NCBI GenBank assembly: GCA_013399855.1 | Contig: VXAY01003218.1 | Coordinates: forward strand, 62,001-126,000 | Direction: 5' to 3' | DNA from: Oxyruncus cristatus | Lineage: Eukaryota; Chordata; Aves; Passeriformes; Cotingidae | Length of the DNA stretch: 64,000 nt | In this document: positions 25,951-39,757 of the stretch, piece after piece | How positions within the stretch are numbered: position 1 is the stretch's first letter | Layout of the letters: each line of letters starts with the position of its first letter | Program-made: the position numbers and the translations under genes | The notes under the pieces: model-generated | The model's input: the letters and a program-made list of their open reading frames with translations, nothing else | What the model was told of the DNA's origin: nothing | Database searches by the model: none

Positions 25951-27470
25951 ACACTGATTATTAGGCTGATTAATTACTTGGAGATGAGATTTTCTGTTTT
26001 ATCCATGGCTTCTAACTAATTTGCTGAATCAAATTTTGGTTAAGAATTATTGTCCAGGAAATTGCATTAATTAATTAAGCAAAGGAAGTTGAAAGAATAA
26101 CAAGCAGGGTAACACAATGGGGACTTGATGTTCACCTGCTGCCTGACCAACTCAACAGGCCAGTGAGGTCCACGGCCAAGGCTTCCCAGCGAACAGACCC
26201 ATGATAATGCTTTGGAACTCCTTGCTATCCTTGGATAGCAGGTAAGGAAGGGGGGAGAGTGAGAGCAAAGAGAGGGAACCATCATCCCCCTCATGGCTTC
26301 CACAACTCACCAGTGCCCCTGAAGGGCTGTGGGTGCTCCCCTGGGAGCTGCAGCAGGAATGAACTGCTGCTGGCTGATGTGGCAGTGGGTTCACACCTCC
26401 CTGCCCAGCTGTTCACAGCACTGCATGAAAAATAATCATTTGCAGAGGAATTATTTTGGACTTCAGCAACATGGAACAGCCAAACACCACAACACTATTT
26501 AAATATCCGTGGAAGAATAGACTGGCACACTGTTGTTCCTAAACAGAATGAAGCACCTCTAAAAATGGAGATGAATATACTTGGGATGTTTCTACCGAGC
26601 ACTTTACCTGAATTCTCCAAAGCCCCTGGCATACAGCTCTCCACCTTCGTTTACCAACCTGATGTAATCTATTTATGGCCAAACACAACCAAATTTAACA
26701 ACATAAACAATCTAACCCCGTGTTTACCACACTACTCACTCTCCGCAAGAGAAACAAAGCTGTAATACCATAAAAATATAAGCAATTAGCTGCAGGAACC
26801 CAGAGAATCCTGAAGCAAAGCCACCAGGAGATCCTAAAAATGTGGATATTGCCCTTCTGAAGCCCCCAGCTCTACTCCTGCTCCAGTAGCTACATGCTGC
26901 TCAGAGAACAGCCAGTAACTACTCACTGAATTTAACCTGTACCAGCGTCGATAAAGGCAAAAACAATGCCTGGGGTTTGTAATGGGAAGTTATTAATAGG
27001 GCCTTCAGCTCTAAAAGCTGCTGTCCCTGCAGAGCTCTGCGTTTATGAAATGCAGACACCACCTTTCTATACTTAGTTTTGTTTGTTCCTCATTTTCAAA
27101 GCAGAGAAACTCAAGTGCAGGTGCCCGAGAAATCAAACACCAGCAAAAATTCATGAAGACACCGTGCCCAGTGCCTCTTCTTTGTTTATTTGCAAAAGCC
27201 CTGGGGGAAAGAAGGGAACATTGTTAGGCTTTGCCTCTTCTTTTCCTCCTTCTCCCAATTATCTTTAAAAGTTTAGCTTAAGGTCTCAGGATAGCACAAG
27301 CGCTTCAGAATTTGTCACCTCATTTAATTTGTCAAAAAACCAATGAAATGAAACAAATGTCCCATCCTAACTGTTCTCTGTGCTACACCGAGAGTGAATC
27401 ACTGCTTTTTTCCCCCAAGCCACCCCGTGCATTAGCCATTAGATCTGGATTACTGGAGCTTTCTGGAAGA

Positions 27471-27648
27471 CAGAATCATGGAACACAATCACAGAATCAC
27501 GGAATGGTTTGCGCTGGGAGGGACCTTAAAGATCATCTCATGTCACCCTCTGCCATGGGCAGGGACACCTTTCACTAGCCCAGGTTGCTCCAAGCCCCGT
27601 CCAACCTGGCCTTGGAAATTTCCAGGGATGGAAGTGTCTCTGGGCAAT
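27471..27648 (-). mobile_element. CR1 LINE 3' end, minus strand
   Basis: About 178 bp in reverse complement. The terminal repeat appears extended (cagaatcatggaacac, then aatcacagaatcacgg). The copy stops abruptly after a shortened block, so it also carries an internal deletion near 27635. Confidence 0.93.
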
Positions 27649-30600
27649 CAAACCAAACCAAACCATACCATAGTCCTGATCTGTTTCCAATAACTTAATT
27701 TTTTAGTCTGTAGCACCTGCAGAAATAAAATAACCACAGCCTTTCTGGGAAGGACATATATGAGAAAGGCTGATCAAGAAACACAAAAGGCAGCTCGATT
27801 TTTTTTTTGCCCCAGTGCAATCACTTCCCAACACATGTATTCTAAGATTTCTAAACTTAGAAATAAAAGACAATTCTCCTTGGGTGCCCTGAACTGCCTT
27901 TAGACAACAGAGCTTCTTCCTCCGCAGTTCAGAGGGGAGAACACAGAGTTTCTCGTGTCACAGGAATTGAGTTCTAAAAGAGTGAAGACATAATATTCTT
28001 CAGGGTCACAGACAACACAAAGACTTTGGTTGGCAAGGGTCGTGCCTTGGCCCCTGGGTCTTTCATACGTGAAGAAACAGATTTCCTCTGAATTTCTGTG
28101 GTGCTGAGCTGCTACCTGCTTCCTCAGAGCTGGCCCAAGAGAGCACAGGGGGATTTGCACCTCCAGGGGAGCTTTCTCCACCTTTAGCCTCAACAGTTTT
28201 GCTGATGCTGAAGACAATATCGAGGAACAGTTCCTGGCCAGCATAAATAAGGGGCACAGAGCTCATTTCTGCATCTGTACTTTTACCTACATGTCTTCTC
28301 CACAAAACGTGAAAGCCTGTGGGTTTATTCTTTTTCATTACAGTTTTAAGTGCTCATCCTGGGACCCTGCTGATCTTCCTCTATGGCTTCTTTTTATCAC
28401 CAAAGTGTCTTCAAAAAGGCCATCATCGTCCTCTAAGAACAAGAGGTCCTGCAAACCTGCCAGGCATCGTCATCACAGGCTTTCTCTGCAGTCAAACCCA
28501 AGGCATCCCTCAGGAGAATCAGTTACTGGGTTTGTGTCCTTGAACGGAAGAGAGAGCTGAGATTTTCTCCTCTAAAGAACAACTAAGATGAGCACTGTGC
28601 TGTCAAGAGACAGCACTCCCTGCTACAGATATACAGACCACTGTAAAACTGTAAGACGTTGTAACGTGTCGCCTCACAGGAGGTGACTCCATGCTCCCGC
28701 TAGCCTGCACCTGGGATTGAAGTGTTCCAGTTCAGCTTGGGAAGAATGTTCACTTCCTCTTACCCCTTGAGCTGAGTTATTTTAGACACACTCTGGCAAA
28801 GGTGCCAAGATGCCAGAAGACGGAGCTGTCAAACAGTGCGACTCCCTGCCACCTTCATCTCGTGCTCTCTGTACTATTTCCAGAATCAGGGATGGCAAGG
28901 AGCTGTAATTCATGCAGGGGGAAAGCTTAAGCCAGAAGACCTTTTGTGGATGCTTTCCTGCTTCTGTTTGGAATGGGAAACATCTGTCATCCTGGGAAGC
29001 CCTGACTCCTGATGGCACCGAGGTGAACAAGACAGATTTAGGTGGCCTGTTGGACCATGGAGCAGCTTTCAGATGTCTCTCACCTTGCTGAATGAAACCA
29101 TTAATGATTCGGGCAAACCCTTCACGATATACACTGTGATACAATTGCTGGGGATACAGACAATAAATGTTCCAATCCCCTTTTCCACCTCAAAGTTTTA
29201 TTTTAAAGATCCTTACTTTCACACTGTTCTTGTCGATGTCATTACTGACTAGTACATATGCCAATAAGTGACTACTACAAAGACATCACAATATTCGTGC
29301 TCTGGTTGAAAAGCTAATTTAGATGGTTAAAATGTGATTATATTTAGCTATTAATAGCAAAATCCCATTCCTTTCCTACTGATGAAAAATTATCAATATA
29401 CCTGATGTCACTCACAACACCAACTCAGCACAAATGAAAAAAAAAGACCAAAGGAAGTAAAATAAAACAACTGAGCAGTTTTACCAATGCTTAACCACCA
29501 TGAAAACATAACATCACTACTGGGCAACATGCCTGCTCACTGGCATAATAATAAGTTTAAATAAAGAAGCATTCCAAGCTGAAACTGTTGTTTTAAATTA
29601 ACAACATCCCTTCCTACCCTGTTAACAGTTATTACCACGCTTACAAAAATGTTTAACATCCAGCTCCTCTGCAGGCACTCTCATCTGATTTCCAGGTGCT
29701 GCCCCACACCATAAAGCTGAGCAGAGAGAAGGGAGCTGGAGCTGCAAAGAGAACAGGCATTAAAACCCATGACCCTCCTCACAAGGACAATTGGATCTGC
29801 ACCTCGGAGATAAGGGAAGAAGGGGAATTGATCACTGGCTTTTCATAAGGAATCACACACAGCCACGGCAGGGGCTTCTACAGATCCCAACTCGGCCCTT
29901 TTCAATTTGCTTTGGCCTTTTCTTGAGAAGTTGATAAATGAGCAATTTTTCCCCTGTTCTTTATACTGGAAGATTAATTAGATACACCACCAGTAGAACC
30001 AAAGGAATAAAAGGCTTGTGCTGTCTCAGGGCCTTTCTGCAGATCCCTCCTTTGCTTTTCTGCTGCATTTGTGTTGTCTCACGACAGCAAAACCCCCAAG
30101 TACCTGGATAACTACACATACACACAGATAAGCACAAAGAGAGAGAATGCTCCAGAGAGGAGACAGCAAGCCAGCTATTTTTACTCCTATGCATTCAAAC
30201 TCACATAAATCAATACATAATTCCCTGTCAAACCATGCCTGCAAAAAACCACTTCCAGATAAACCAGCGTTAGAGGTGTGAATGAAGCCAGTCACCCACA
30301 TCAGGAAGGTGTGAGCTTCAAACCACCACTCTGAATTACAAACACTTGAACAGCAACATTATAAAGCAACTCTGCTTTAAACCACTCAAAGAACAATTCT
30401 GGGATGAGAGGAAGCTTAGCACAGCTCCTGCTGCCGTAGCCTGTTCTTCCTGACTCTTCTACTCCCCACAGTCCTGGTGCCAGCTCCAGCTGTGGCTGCT
30501 CCCAGCTGGTGGTGGGATCCCCAGCCTTGTCAGTACAGTGACAGGTGACAAAAATGTATGTGTTTGCTTTGCATTGGAAAAGGCACCACTTTGTCTCAGG

Positions 30601-32489
30601 GCCATTTGCTCCTCTCACTGCAAGTGCTGAGAGCAGTGACCTCTTAACGCTGCTGGGGAGCCCGATTTCCTTCACAAGGGGGATTAGCAAGGAGCTTCTC
30701 ATAGAAGAACTTCAACATTCCAGGTCTTTCCTGCCACTGTGGATGGTGAAAGATGAGGCCAGGAGTCCCTGAGAGCCAGGTAAGAGAAGGTGTGATTACA
30801 GGTGCTGCCCCGTGACAGAACAACCCTCCCTGCAGGTTCCTGGGTATCTCACCCCATGTGTTCCCCCCGCCCTCCCTGGGCACGAGGGGAACACCCCACA
30901 GGTAACTTCCAGGATGTCCCACCTACCTGTCTGCTCCACTCAACCTCGGGGCATTCCCAGGCTGCAGCGGAACACATTCTGAACGTCAGCTCTGCTCCAT
31001 TTCCAAATGTCATGGGGCACTCCCAGAGAAACAGGCACAACTCCCTGATCCCACCTGAAAACTGGCAAGCCAGGAAATTTTCATAGGGAGTCTCCCAGTG
31101 ACTTTCTCCCATTCTACACCTCACCTGCCTGAGGTCAGTGCGAGAACAGAGCTGAGAACTCCTCCATTAAAATCCAGCGCCATTAGGCCACACAGAGATC
31201 TCCACAAGAGAAACTGCGTTACCAGATGCAAAAGAGCAAGGGAGGCAGATCTGGTGAGTGTGCACAATCTGTCGGCTGTTTTCATAGAATAGCACCATTA
31301 AGATCAACCTTCATTAACCTAAAATAGGCTTTTTCTTCATTCATTCACTCAGTCAATCAAATTGGGCTTTTAGACACACAGAAAAACTTCTGAAATCTCT
31401 CGTGAAGACAGAAAAATTAGGAAAGGGAAAAAAAAAATCCCCTCCCCAAAGCATGACTGTAAAAAGCACTGGTAACCACTCCATGATTACAAATTCAACT
31501 TTCTTAGGCCATATTATCTCATAGTGTGAATTAGTTCTAAATGCTCCTTTAACAATGCAATGCCACCCAACAAGCTCCTGCTGCAAAACACTACTGTTAT
31601 TTCTAATTCCACCGACTTTGTTCCCAGTGATTTCCTTACTGGTAAATGATCGACACTCAGACCTGGTGAGCAACCACCAGAGATAATCCTTAACTGAATA
31701 AGACATTCTCTAGCACATTCTTCAGAGAAATTTCAATTAATAGGAGCTTTCTTCCTTGTATTTGCAGAGCTGTTCTTGAGGGAGAGATTGATGCTAACAC
31801 TTTGTGTTTTAAAAACAGGATGACAAAACTACTTCCAGAGCAGCACCTTCAAAATCCAGGGGTTATGTACTGAACTCAATGGAAAAGCTGTGAAATTAAG
31901 GAGAAAAAACACCAAGTAGTTTTAAATTTGCCTCCTCCAGAACTGTAAGTAGCTCAGCTAGAGCTCAAGGTAAAAAAAGCAAGCAAAGAGAGATGGATTT
32001 TTAGTCCATGTTAAACTCCTGTTTTGTTTTGCAGTAATGCAGGAACAAAATAAACACTGGAAAAGATACAGCAGGGCTGTGAAACCTGGCCACACCACAG
32101 TTCTTTTTCCACGGTTTTGTGCCTCTGTAATTAGCTTAGGAACCTAAAGAAAATCCTCCCTGGCACTTACTGTGTGATATCTGCTCTAAAAACATCTGGC
32201 ATTTAGTCTATAAATACTAATACAGCCCAGAAACAGTGGGAAGACTCCCAGTGCTACGTTCATGCAGCACAAAAAAGCACATTTAAGGGTCTCGTTCGGG
32301 GGTTTTGTGAACACAACAAGTTTTGCTGCATTCAACAAGACAGACAAGTGCTCTTCATCCAACCTCTGCATCCCCTGGGACTTTGGCAGTGATGGTTATC
32401 AAGACTGTAATTTCCTGTGTGAGCACGTCAACTCCTGCAATTATTAGCGCCTGCTGGTAAATAAATCCCACGACTACAACATCCAGTTA

Positions 32490-32660
32490 CAGAATCCCAG
32501 GGTAGCTGAGGTTGGAAGTGACCTTTGGAGAACGTCTTGCCTAAAGCACCCCCTGAAGGTGGTGACAGACAGCAGCTGGCTCAGGGCACTCTGTGTTCTG
32601 ACAGAGACTCCACAGCCACTTTGGGCAGCGTGCTCCTGTCCCTCTCAAACAGTACAAAAG
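32490..32660 (-). mobile_element. Diverged CR1 3' end of another subfamily, minus strand
   Basis: It begins ttacagaatcccagggtagc, then tgaggttggaagtgacctt and a later agactccacagccactttgg, the order found in CR1 subfamilies with the 'gctgaggttggaagggacc' terminus. The inner part is more degraded. Confidence 0.75.
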
Positions 32661-34142
32661 TGTATCCAAAAGCCAGTTTATCGTCACCCATTCCAAGGAA
32701 GCCAAGGCACAGTGAGGACTCTGCAGCCACTGTCCCCCACCCTTGTCCCAGACCAGTGATACCGGTGTCGGGGAGCACGTGGCCATGGGGATGAGGGCGC
32801 CTGGGACAGCAGGAGTGCAAGTGAGGGAACACAGAATCATTTAAATAAATACGACCCTCCCTCCAACAGGGTCTTGCACTGAATTTCCTCCCATTAAGTT
32901 CCTGAAGCTTTTTGTATTTTCTTTTAAACACATCACCTGTATTCAGTCTTTGGAGCACCTTTCCTGACTATGCCATTAATCCTCACAACAACCTGGGCTT
33001 CAGGACAACCCCCTCCATGAGCTCAGTTGTTCTGAACCCTCACAAGATGCTCAGGACACAGGTCAGATCCCCTGCTGTGTCTCACACTGAAGAGGGATGA
33101 GCTGTGTGCTCAGTGAGCGAGCAGAGCCCAACTCCCTAATTACACCAGAGCAGGGCATTACTAACAGCAGAAGGTGACTTCAGTCTTCAGCTTTTTCCCA
33201 TCCCTGACAACCCCAGGTCTTGGCTCTGAATTTCCCCTGCTTTTCAATAATTCCTGCTAATCCTCATGTACTTCTTTCTCTACCAGGCAGTGCCCAATCT
33301 CCACAGGTGTCACACTCACCTGAGCTTTTCTCTGAAACACCAGAATCCAATATATGTGAGGTCCTGTGGATGCAGTGGATTCCCAGTCAAACCCTTCAGC
33401 TGCCTTCCCTTCAGGCCACACAATTCAGTATTTTAGTCTCTGCTTTCAACAGGCCCCAGCTGCTGAACCCACCCCCTGTGCTCCGTGCATCCCAGCAAAG
33501 CACATCACAGACACATGTACCCAGTGCTGCCTGAAGAATTAATGACAAATAACAGCACGTGGCACAGAAAATATTGCATGAGAAAAAGAGAAAGGCAGGC
33601 ATGAGAGAACTGCAAATATCTCTTCCAAAAAGTACCACGAGGACTTATGTTTTAACCTCCCACCAGAAAAATACACACGGAGTAAAGGACATAAAGATAA
33701 TTCTCCTGTACTGGGTAAGTCCTTAAATTACTCATTTTTAACAGCCAAGCAGAGCACTAAATACTAAACATCAAACTGCAGCCTTGTGCTCCCAAAAATT
33801 CCTTTCAGCAGCAGAGCTGAAATCCAAGTCCGATTTTACTAAAATCTTTGCACAGATCTTCTTTTCCCTGGCTGGAATCAAGACCATTCATAAGATCAGT
33901 GTTTTAACCAGAAGGGAAAAAGCCCTTGATTAATAAATGATGAAATTAAGCAGCACAAAGGAGATGAATACACTGAGAGATAAAAAGAGGCAGAGTTAGA
34001 GGAACATTCTTCCTGGTGGCATGTTCTAAGTGCATTACTGGGCCACACCAAACATGCATTTCCCATCAGTGCTCACACTCCCAAGAAAGAGAAAAAACAC
34101 TCCAAGATCAAACATTAAGTCCATCCACAGCTGTACATATTC

Positions 34143-34158
34143 AAAAAAAAAAAAAAAA
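34143..34158. repeat. Poly-A run of 16
   Basis: Homopolymer seen directly. No retrocopy body is recognisable beside it. Confidence 0.9.
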
Positions 34159-34738
34159 TCCCAGACCTTTCAAATGACAACTTTATGAACCTCTACAGCC
34201 ATTTTAAACAGATTCCCACCCTCAGAACTTACAGTCAGGCTCCCCTAATTTGGTCCCTGACAAGTCCAGTACTTGTGGTCCACATGTTCAGAGGAGCCTT
34301 GGCTTTTGGCAGGCAGCCAGCCTTGGGTAGGGGAGAATATAAAACCATATTCTGTCTTGGTAAGCTTGATACACAAACCCCAATCCAATTGTATTATACA
34401 GCACCACTTGGCAAATGGCTTTTGAGCAAAGCAAATCGTATCTGAGCTTTGGCTGCATGATTATCAAACAGTGATTAATTGGTTTAGTGTAATCAATTAA
34501 TGACTTAGTGAATTCTGACAAATGTTTGTTGATAACGCATCATTTTTCTGGTTTGATTATTAGGTTGTACAAAGAGCAGACAAAGAGGGAGAAGGTCAGA
34601 GATTCACTTTGTTCAAAGACAAAAGGTGTGCACACAAACATATATAAAAAGTAATAATCAAATGATTTCCTATCTTTGTTTTCCAGCCTTCCCTGTACGA
34701 ACCCCAGGCGAAGGAGCAGCGGTGAGGAGCACCCTTAC

Positions 34739-34867
34739 CTTGATGTTGCAGGCTTGTTCCATGAGTCTGCGGGCGTTCTCCTCAGCTCGGTACCTCTTGG
34801 GCAACTGAACCCTGAAGAACTTTAAAGCTCCTTCAAAATCAGCTTGTAGAAGGTCCTCTTTGGAGGT
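34739..34867 (-). CDS. RABGAP1L: RABGAP1L internal exon, C-terminal end of TBC region (43 codons)
   Basis: The exon reads TSKEDLLQADFEGALKFFRV, then QLPKRYRAEENARRLMEQAC and NIK. In RABGAP1L this closes the TBC region just before the long C-terminal coiled coil. QADFEG and ACNIK fit RABGAP1L rather than RABGAP1, as I recall the two. The acceptor is tgtttaattgcag before ACC, and the donor is AAG followed by gtaagg. It is 129 nt and phase 0 at both ends. Two upstream exons could be joined to it in frame: the canonical 51 kb exon (ending ALALLK) and the alternative exon at 41 kb (ending VPRLLA). The next expected coding exon is not between here and position 1, so the intron after it is longer than 34.7 kb and contains the alternative first exon at 9.8 kb. 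Confidence 0.96.
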
Positions 34868-35262
34868 CTGCAATTAAACACAGGGGACTACAGTAAGCCC
34901 TGGGAACGTGCAGCCACGCTCTTTCACTGGATTGGCCATTTACTGGGTGCATTCCAAGCCACCAATATTCACGTTAGCTCGAAACCATCCTCCTTGAAAT
35001 GAGCTCTCTAACCCTGCCTTGTAAACAAAGGCTAAAGCCCATCCAAGGAATCCCAGGCCGGGCAGCACGGAGGACTGCCACCTGGGAATGGATTTTATCC
35101 TTCTATACCTGCCCGGTGAGAAATGATTCTGGCTCAGCCTGTCAGGATGTCAGTGAGGAGAGAAGCAAAACCCAAGCAAACAACAAAAACCTAGGAGAAA
35201 TTATAATATTTTCTGGAAAGCTTATGCATTGCTGATTCTCATAGTGCTGCCTTAGAAAGACA

Positions 35263-35312
35263 ATGTGTATATATATATATTATATATATATTTTTTTTTT
35301 TAATATATATAG
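35263..35312. repeat. AT-rich dinucleotide repeat with a T run
   Basis: TATATA repeats on both sides of a run of about 11 T; near-palindromic and likely polymorphic. Confidence 0.9.
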
Positions 35313-35989
35313 TCACAGACATGAAGAGCAGAACATATGACTCACACGAGGCATCAGCAAGTCAATGTGCTGGAGTCTGTGACACAATTTCTCAAAGAAC
35401 ACGGTGCCAGAAAATGTTTTACATGCTTATTTCTACATCTGCCACAATCCTGCACCTCTCAGTGTGGGATCAAGCTCAACAGGTCAGAAGATGTTACATG
35501 TGGAGCATGAATCCAGTCCTGCAACTGATGGAGCAATTCACAGGGACAAACGTATTCATCCTTGGGGTTACTCAGCCCTGCCCCAAGAGATCCAGCAGGT
35601 GTGACATCCCAAGCCTTGGGATAGTTCCTTTAAATGGTTCATGGAAGCTGAATGCCCAGACAAGACATTTAGGGCGCCACCTCAAAAATGTGAATGCCAA
35701 GGTTTTTACCTAGCAAGGGTAAACAAATCTGTGTCAACACAAGGTGGAGACCGAGGCTGTGTAACACTCTCACTGCAAGCACCTCAGGAGCAGCACAGGC
35801 ACGTTTGGTTAAGGTTAATTGCTGAATGAATTGCTCAAGTTCCACCACCACCATTTCCATGTGGGCACCCTCTGCTTTCTCAGGAGTAACACCCTGTGTT
35901 CATTTTTTGCCTCATTATAGGCAGTATGTTACACACACAGTTTCAAAGGTTAATTCATGTTTAATCAATGTTGTTAATCCACTCAGAAT

Positions 35990-36300
35990 AACAGATTCAC
36001 AGAATGGTTTAGGTTGGAAGGGACCTTAAAGCTCATCCAGTTCTAGCCCCTTCTATGGGCAGGGACACCTCCCACTAGCCCAGGTTGCTCCAAGTCCTGT
36101 CCAGCCTGGCCTTGGACACTTCCAGGGATGGGGCAGCCACAGCTTCTCTGGGCAACCTGTGCCAGGGCCTCCCCACCCTCACAGGGAGGAATTTCTTCCA
36201 TATATCCAATCTAATCCTGTCCTCTGTCAGTTTGAAGCCATTCCTCCTCATCCTGTCACTCCAGGCCCTGTTCAAAGTCTCTCTCCAGCTCTGTTCTTTT
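35990..36300 (-). mobile_element. CR1 LINE 3' fragment, minus strand
   Basis: About 310 bp in reverse complement, from attcacagaatggtttaggt through ctctgggcaacctgtgccag to the segment like caaagtctctctccagctct. It contributes to long but meaningless ORFs at about 36.1-36.6 kb. Confidence 0.95.
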
Positions 36301-36755
36301 CCTTCCTCAGAGTTCTCCCGAGATCTACTCGATCCTCCCTTTGTTCGCTGCCAAGGAAGCTGCTGGGTCATCCCTGCAGGGCCCCAGGAAAAGCTGCCTG
36401 TGGGATGCTGATGAGGAATGTTCAGCTTCCCAAGCTCTCCCATCTGATCCTGCCCACAACCCCTTGGCAGCAGCACGACTTGGCTCAGTGAGCCGAGGCC
36501 GGGCTGGTGCTGACGGGCACTTGGAACCCGAGGAATCAGATCCAACACCACACTGCTCCTGGACTCCTTTTCCCGAGGTTCGGAATGCTCTTGCCACACC
36601 TGAGGCCAGATCACCGAGTCACAGCCCCGATGGGCTGGTTTTAGGATTCTCTGGAAGTGTCAGGGAGCGGTGGGATCAGCCCCCATCCCGCTGGAAACCA
36701 AGCGCTTCCGGGTGGAGTTCAATGGCTAAAGGTGGTGGAAAAGCAGTAAAGGTTT

Positions 36756-36835
36756 CCTAATCCTGGAATCCTTAAGGTTGGGAAAGATCTCTAAGACCAC
36801 CCAGTCCAGCCATTAACCCAGCACTGCCAAGTCCA
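36756..36835 (-). mobile_element. Short CR1 3' end of a further subfamily, minus strand
   Basis: About 80 bp with aaagatctctaagaccaccc and agtccagccattaacccagc, then actgccaagtcc. This is the CR1 terminus type with 'ccattaaccta...actgccaagtcc'. It lies about 460 bp from the previous CR1. Confidence 0.85.
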
Positions 36836-37099
36836 CTGCATGGATTCTTCCTAGAGGTCCTGACCAGGCATTTTTATTTTCATTTTGTATTTAATTTATG
36901 TTTTTTCTTAAATTAGCAAAATGCATTTAGAGGTTTGGAATTATTTTAGAAAGCAGAGAAGGAAAAAAAACTTTAAAAAAGGTAATAATCAACAATTAAA
37001 TGACCCTGTCAAACTTTAGGACCGCAGCCTTTATGTCCATAGCACTTAATTTAAAAATAAATAAGAAAAACAGACAGAAAGAGCAAAATTACATGGAAA

Positions 37100-37100
<1 letters not shown>

Positions 37101-37139
<39 letters not shown>

Positions 37140-37184
37140 NNNNNNNNNNNNNNNNNNNNNNNNNNTTATTATTATTATTATTAT
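37101..37184. repeat. TTA trinucleotide microsatellite containing a 26-base N gap
   Basis: TTA units on both sides of Ns at 37140-37165. Both flanks are the same repeat, so the gap most likely hides more TTA units and the real length is unknown. Confidence 0.97.
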
Positions 37185-39279
37185 AAAAGTGTTCACTTAT
37201 AATTGTCAGAAAATAGAATTATATGTAAAGCATTTAAAGTCAGATTTATTTCTCCTAGGCCCCTGCTTGAATCTCTGTTATAATGCTATTTTAACAGCCC
37301 CCAACAAATTACTCTGATTAAACTGTAACTGAAGACAATTTTGAGTTCTCAACCCTGAAACATCCGTAGAAAATCCCAAAAGATCATGGAAATAAGAACT
37401 TTTCTGACAGAGTTTGCTGAACTCATACTGGATTTATGGAAACTGCAAACCATCCCGCTGTGTAGGTTGGTTAAATTAATGGCAGAGCCCAGACTTGTCA
37501 GCTCCTTCTGCATTTTCATTTCCTTAAAATAATCTGTTGATCAGTTTCACTTTTAAAAGCACAAAGGAAAAAAAATAAAAATGGAAATTTTGGCATCCCA
37601 GGATTCACACTTCTTGACATTCTGTGATTTTAATCAATAACTCATAAAGACGTTCCCCGGGACCTTTTGGCAGCTGTTTGAGAGGCAGAGATTTGTAAAT
37701 CCCTTGGTTCGTGTCACTCAGCTCTGGGAACTCTTCAACAGCTGATTTCACTAAACCCTCTGTAAGTTTAATGAGCCCATAATTAAAGCTTGGCAGGTGC
37801 ATTTCATTTTTGTGCACTTGCTGACTTCACAACAGTTTTTATTATTCTAGATGTAATTTTTAAATAAACGTATTTTTGGCTAAAATCTGTTTTTAACCCC
37901 AGGCAAACAAGGAAACTGGGTGAGAACTATGATCAAAAGGCTCAGTTTGCCTTCAAGGGTTTGACTAAATATGTCCTCAAATGTCCTTCCCCATCACTTA
38001 AGTATTTCAATAAATTAATAAAATTATCTTATGTGGATGAGTCAAAACTAAGGGAAAGCCCTTTCCCAGTAGTTCTAACAAAGCTTTCATATATAAAGGC
38101 AAAGTTTGGAAAAACTGCAAATGTTCAAGAAACAGGAAGAGAATTTAGGAAACTTAAATGATGTTAATTTTTTAGGGTTTTTTAGTAAATAATGTTACTA
38201 CTACGTTCCCAGAAATATTTAGGACACTGTGATTAACACAAAGGACAAAGCCTTGGCTTTTTTCTTTAATTTAATTTCTTTGTCTTCAATTATTAATTCT
38301 GCAGCCTCATTTATTACTGACTGTATCAACTAAAACTTCTATTCCCACCTGGGAACTCACACGGCAGAATAAATTTTGGATCAACCACACTGTGCTTCCT
38401 TCATTTAATACTTCCTCCTTCATACAGATAAAAATCACTAATTTCCATAAAATTTTACATATATATTTAGATTTTTTGTAGAATGTCAGCGAGCATAAAC
38501 TGCCTGTTCCACCCTTTAACGAACACGTGTCAGGAACGAGGCCAAGTTAAGGCTGAAAAGAGTCTGGCTGTGCTCTACTCTACTCTTTAATTTGCTTCTA
38601 GGAAATTCAAGATGTTTCAAAGGACCTTCCGGTTTTCCAGAACATAATCTAAAGGGCTCTGTTTCTTCCTGTTTAATGCCTGTAACACACAGATGTGTCT
38701 TTACCTTCTTCAGCCAGATGTGCAGTGTAAAATCGAGGCTGTTTATGTCTAACCCACTGCAGTGCTGCACGTTGCACGACTTTGCTCTGCGCTGCCCTTA
38801 AACGCAAGCCACAGGCCTGACCAGCTGCTCAGTGACTCCCCGAGGGTGATCCTGACCTTCTGTGCTGGATAAACTTGGGCTCCAGGCCTGGAGAAGTTCG
38901 GTGGGTAAAGCTACACTGCCACAGTGACACCAGCACACACTCCTAGGGCAACACATCAAACGACTCCTTGACTGGCATTCCCTATGCCCAGATATCATGG
39001 AACACGTGTTTTCCTAAATCAGATCCATGCTCTGTAACACACCGCTTGGTTCCAAAGTGTTATGGGAACGAAGCAGCTCTGGGTTTGTGCACGACGAGCT
39101 GGGATCACAAACACGGCACTAATCCCGTGCACACCCAGTAACATCCCTCTGCTCAACAGTTCACTCCTGGTTGTTGTAGCTCCACACTTAAAAGGCAAAG
39201 TTCATTCTGCCACACAAAACACTGGTGAACGTGGGTAAGAAAATCTCCTGGCTTCACCCACCCCTGGTGATCCCAAAGG

Positions 39280-39350
39280 GAACAACCCCCCCCAGGACCA
39301 GTGCTGTTCCACGTGTCCATCAGCACGGGAAGCTGATGCAGTGAGGAGGT
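39280..39350 (+). mobile_element. Possible CR1 pol-region scrap (plus strand)
   Basis: The words gaccagtgctgttccacgtg and tccatcagcac resemble the CR1 reverse-transcriptase region that reads 'ctgttcaa...ttcatcaatgac'. It is short and diverged, so this is tentative. Confidence 0.3.
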
Positions 39351-39720
39351 GATCAGAATTTTTCTAAGACTGGCATATAGGTTTCAGATGATTTTTCTCA
39401 CCTCACACTGCAATGGCACATACTCTGCCCATCCCAGGCATTTCTTTCCAAAATCACAGCAGAGAGAGAAGCTTATGCACATTAAAAAAAATAAATCTAG
39501 TGCTTAATTTTACGAAACGCCGAGGTTTTGATGTATCTTCAGTTCTGATTGAAGTACAAATCCTTGGTCCTCGGAGCTTTCTCACTTTTAAAATATTATG
39601 AGAAACACGGTCTCTCCTCTCTGCAAAGGGTGTGTGTCAAAAGGGATGTGTATCAGGAGAGGTATATTTAGCTAATAAAACCCGATGGGGAATCACATTG
39701 ACTCCACTAGTCACGTCTCT

Positions 39721-39757
39721 TATTATTTTGCCTTTTTTATTATTATTTTGCCTTTTT
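39721..39757. repeat. 20-bp T-rich tandem duplication
   Basis: tattattttgccttttt occurs twice, starting at 39721 and 39741. Confidence 0.85.

Larger units (their letters stand above)
18249..34738 (-). other. RABGAP1L intron between the 34.7 kb and 9.8 kb exons, upper part
   Basis: About 16 kb without a recognisable exon. It contains CR1 fragments (25641-25950, 27471-27648, 32490-32660), a small CpG-rich patch at about 25030-25130 and a 16-base A run at 34143-34158. Apart from these I see nothing in 18249-25029 or 28000-32489. ORFs of up to 169 codons occur but show no family resemblance, and they overlap open frames on the other strand. Confidence 0.75.

Noticed and set aside
36075..36614. 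179-codon minus-strand ORF
   Set aside because: Its lower part is the CR1 3' region at 35990-36300 read in one frame; it is not a gene.
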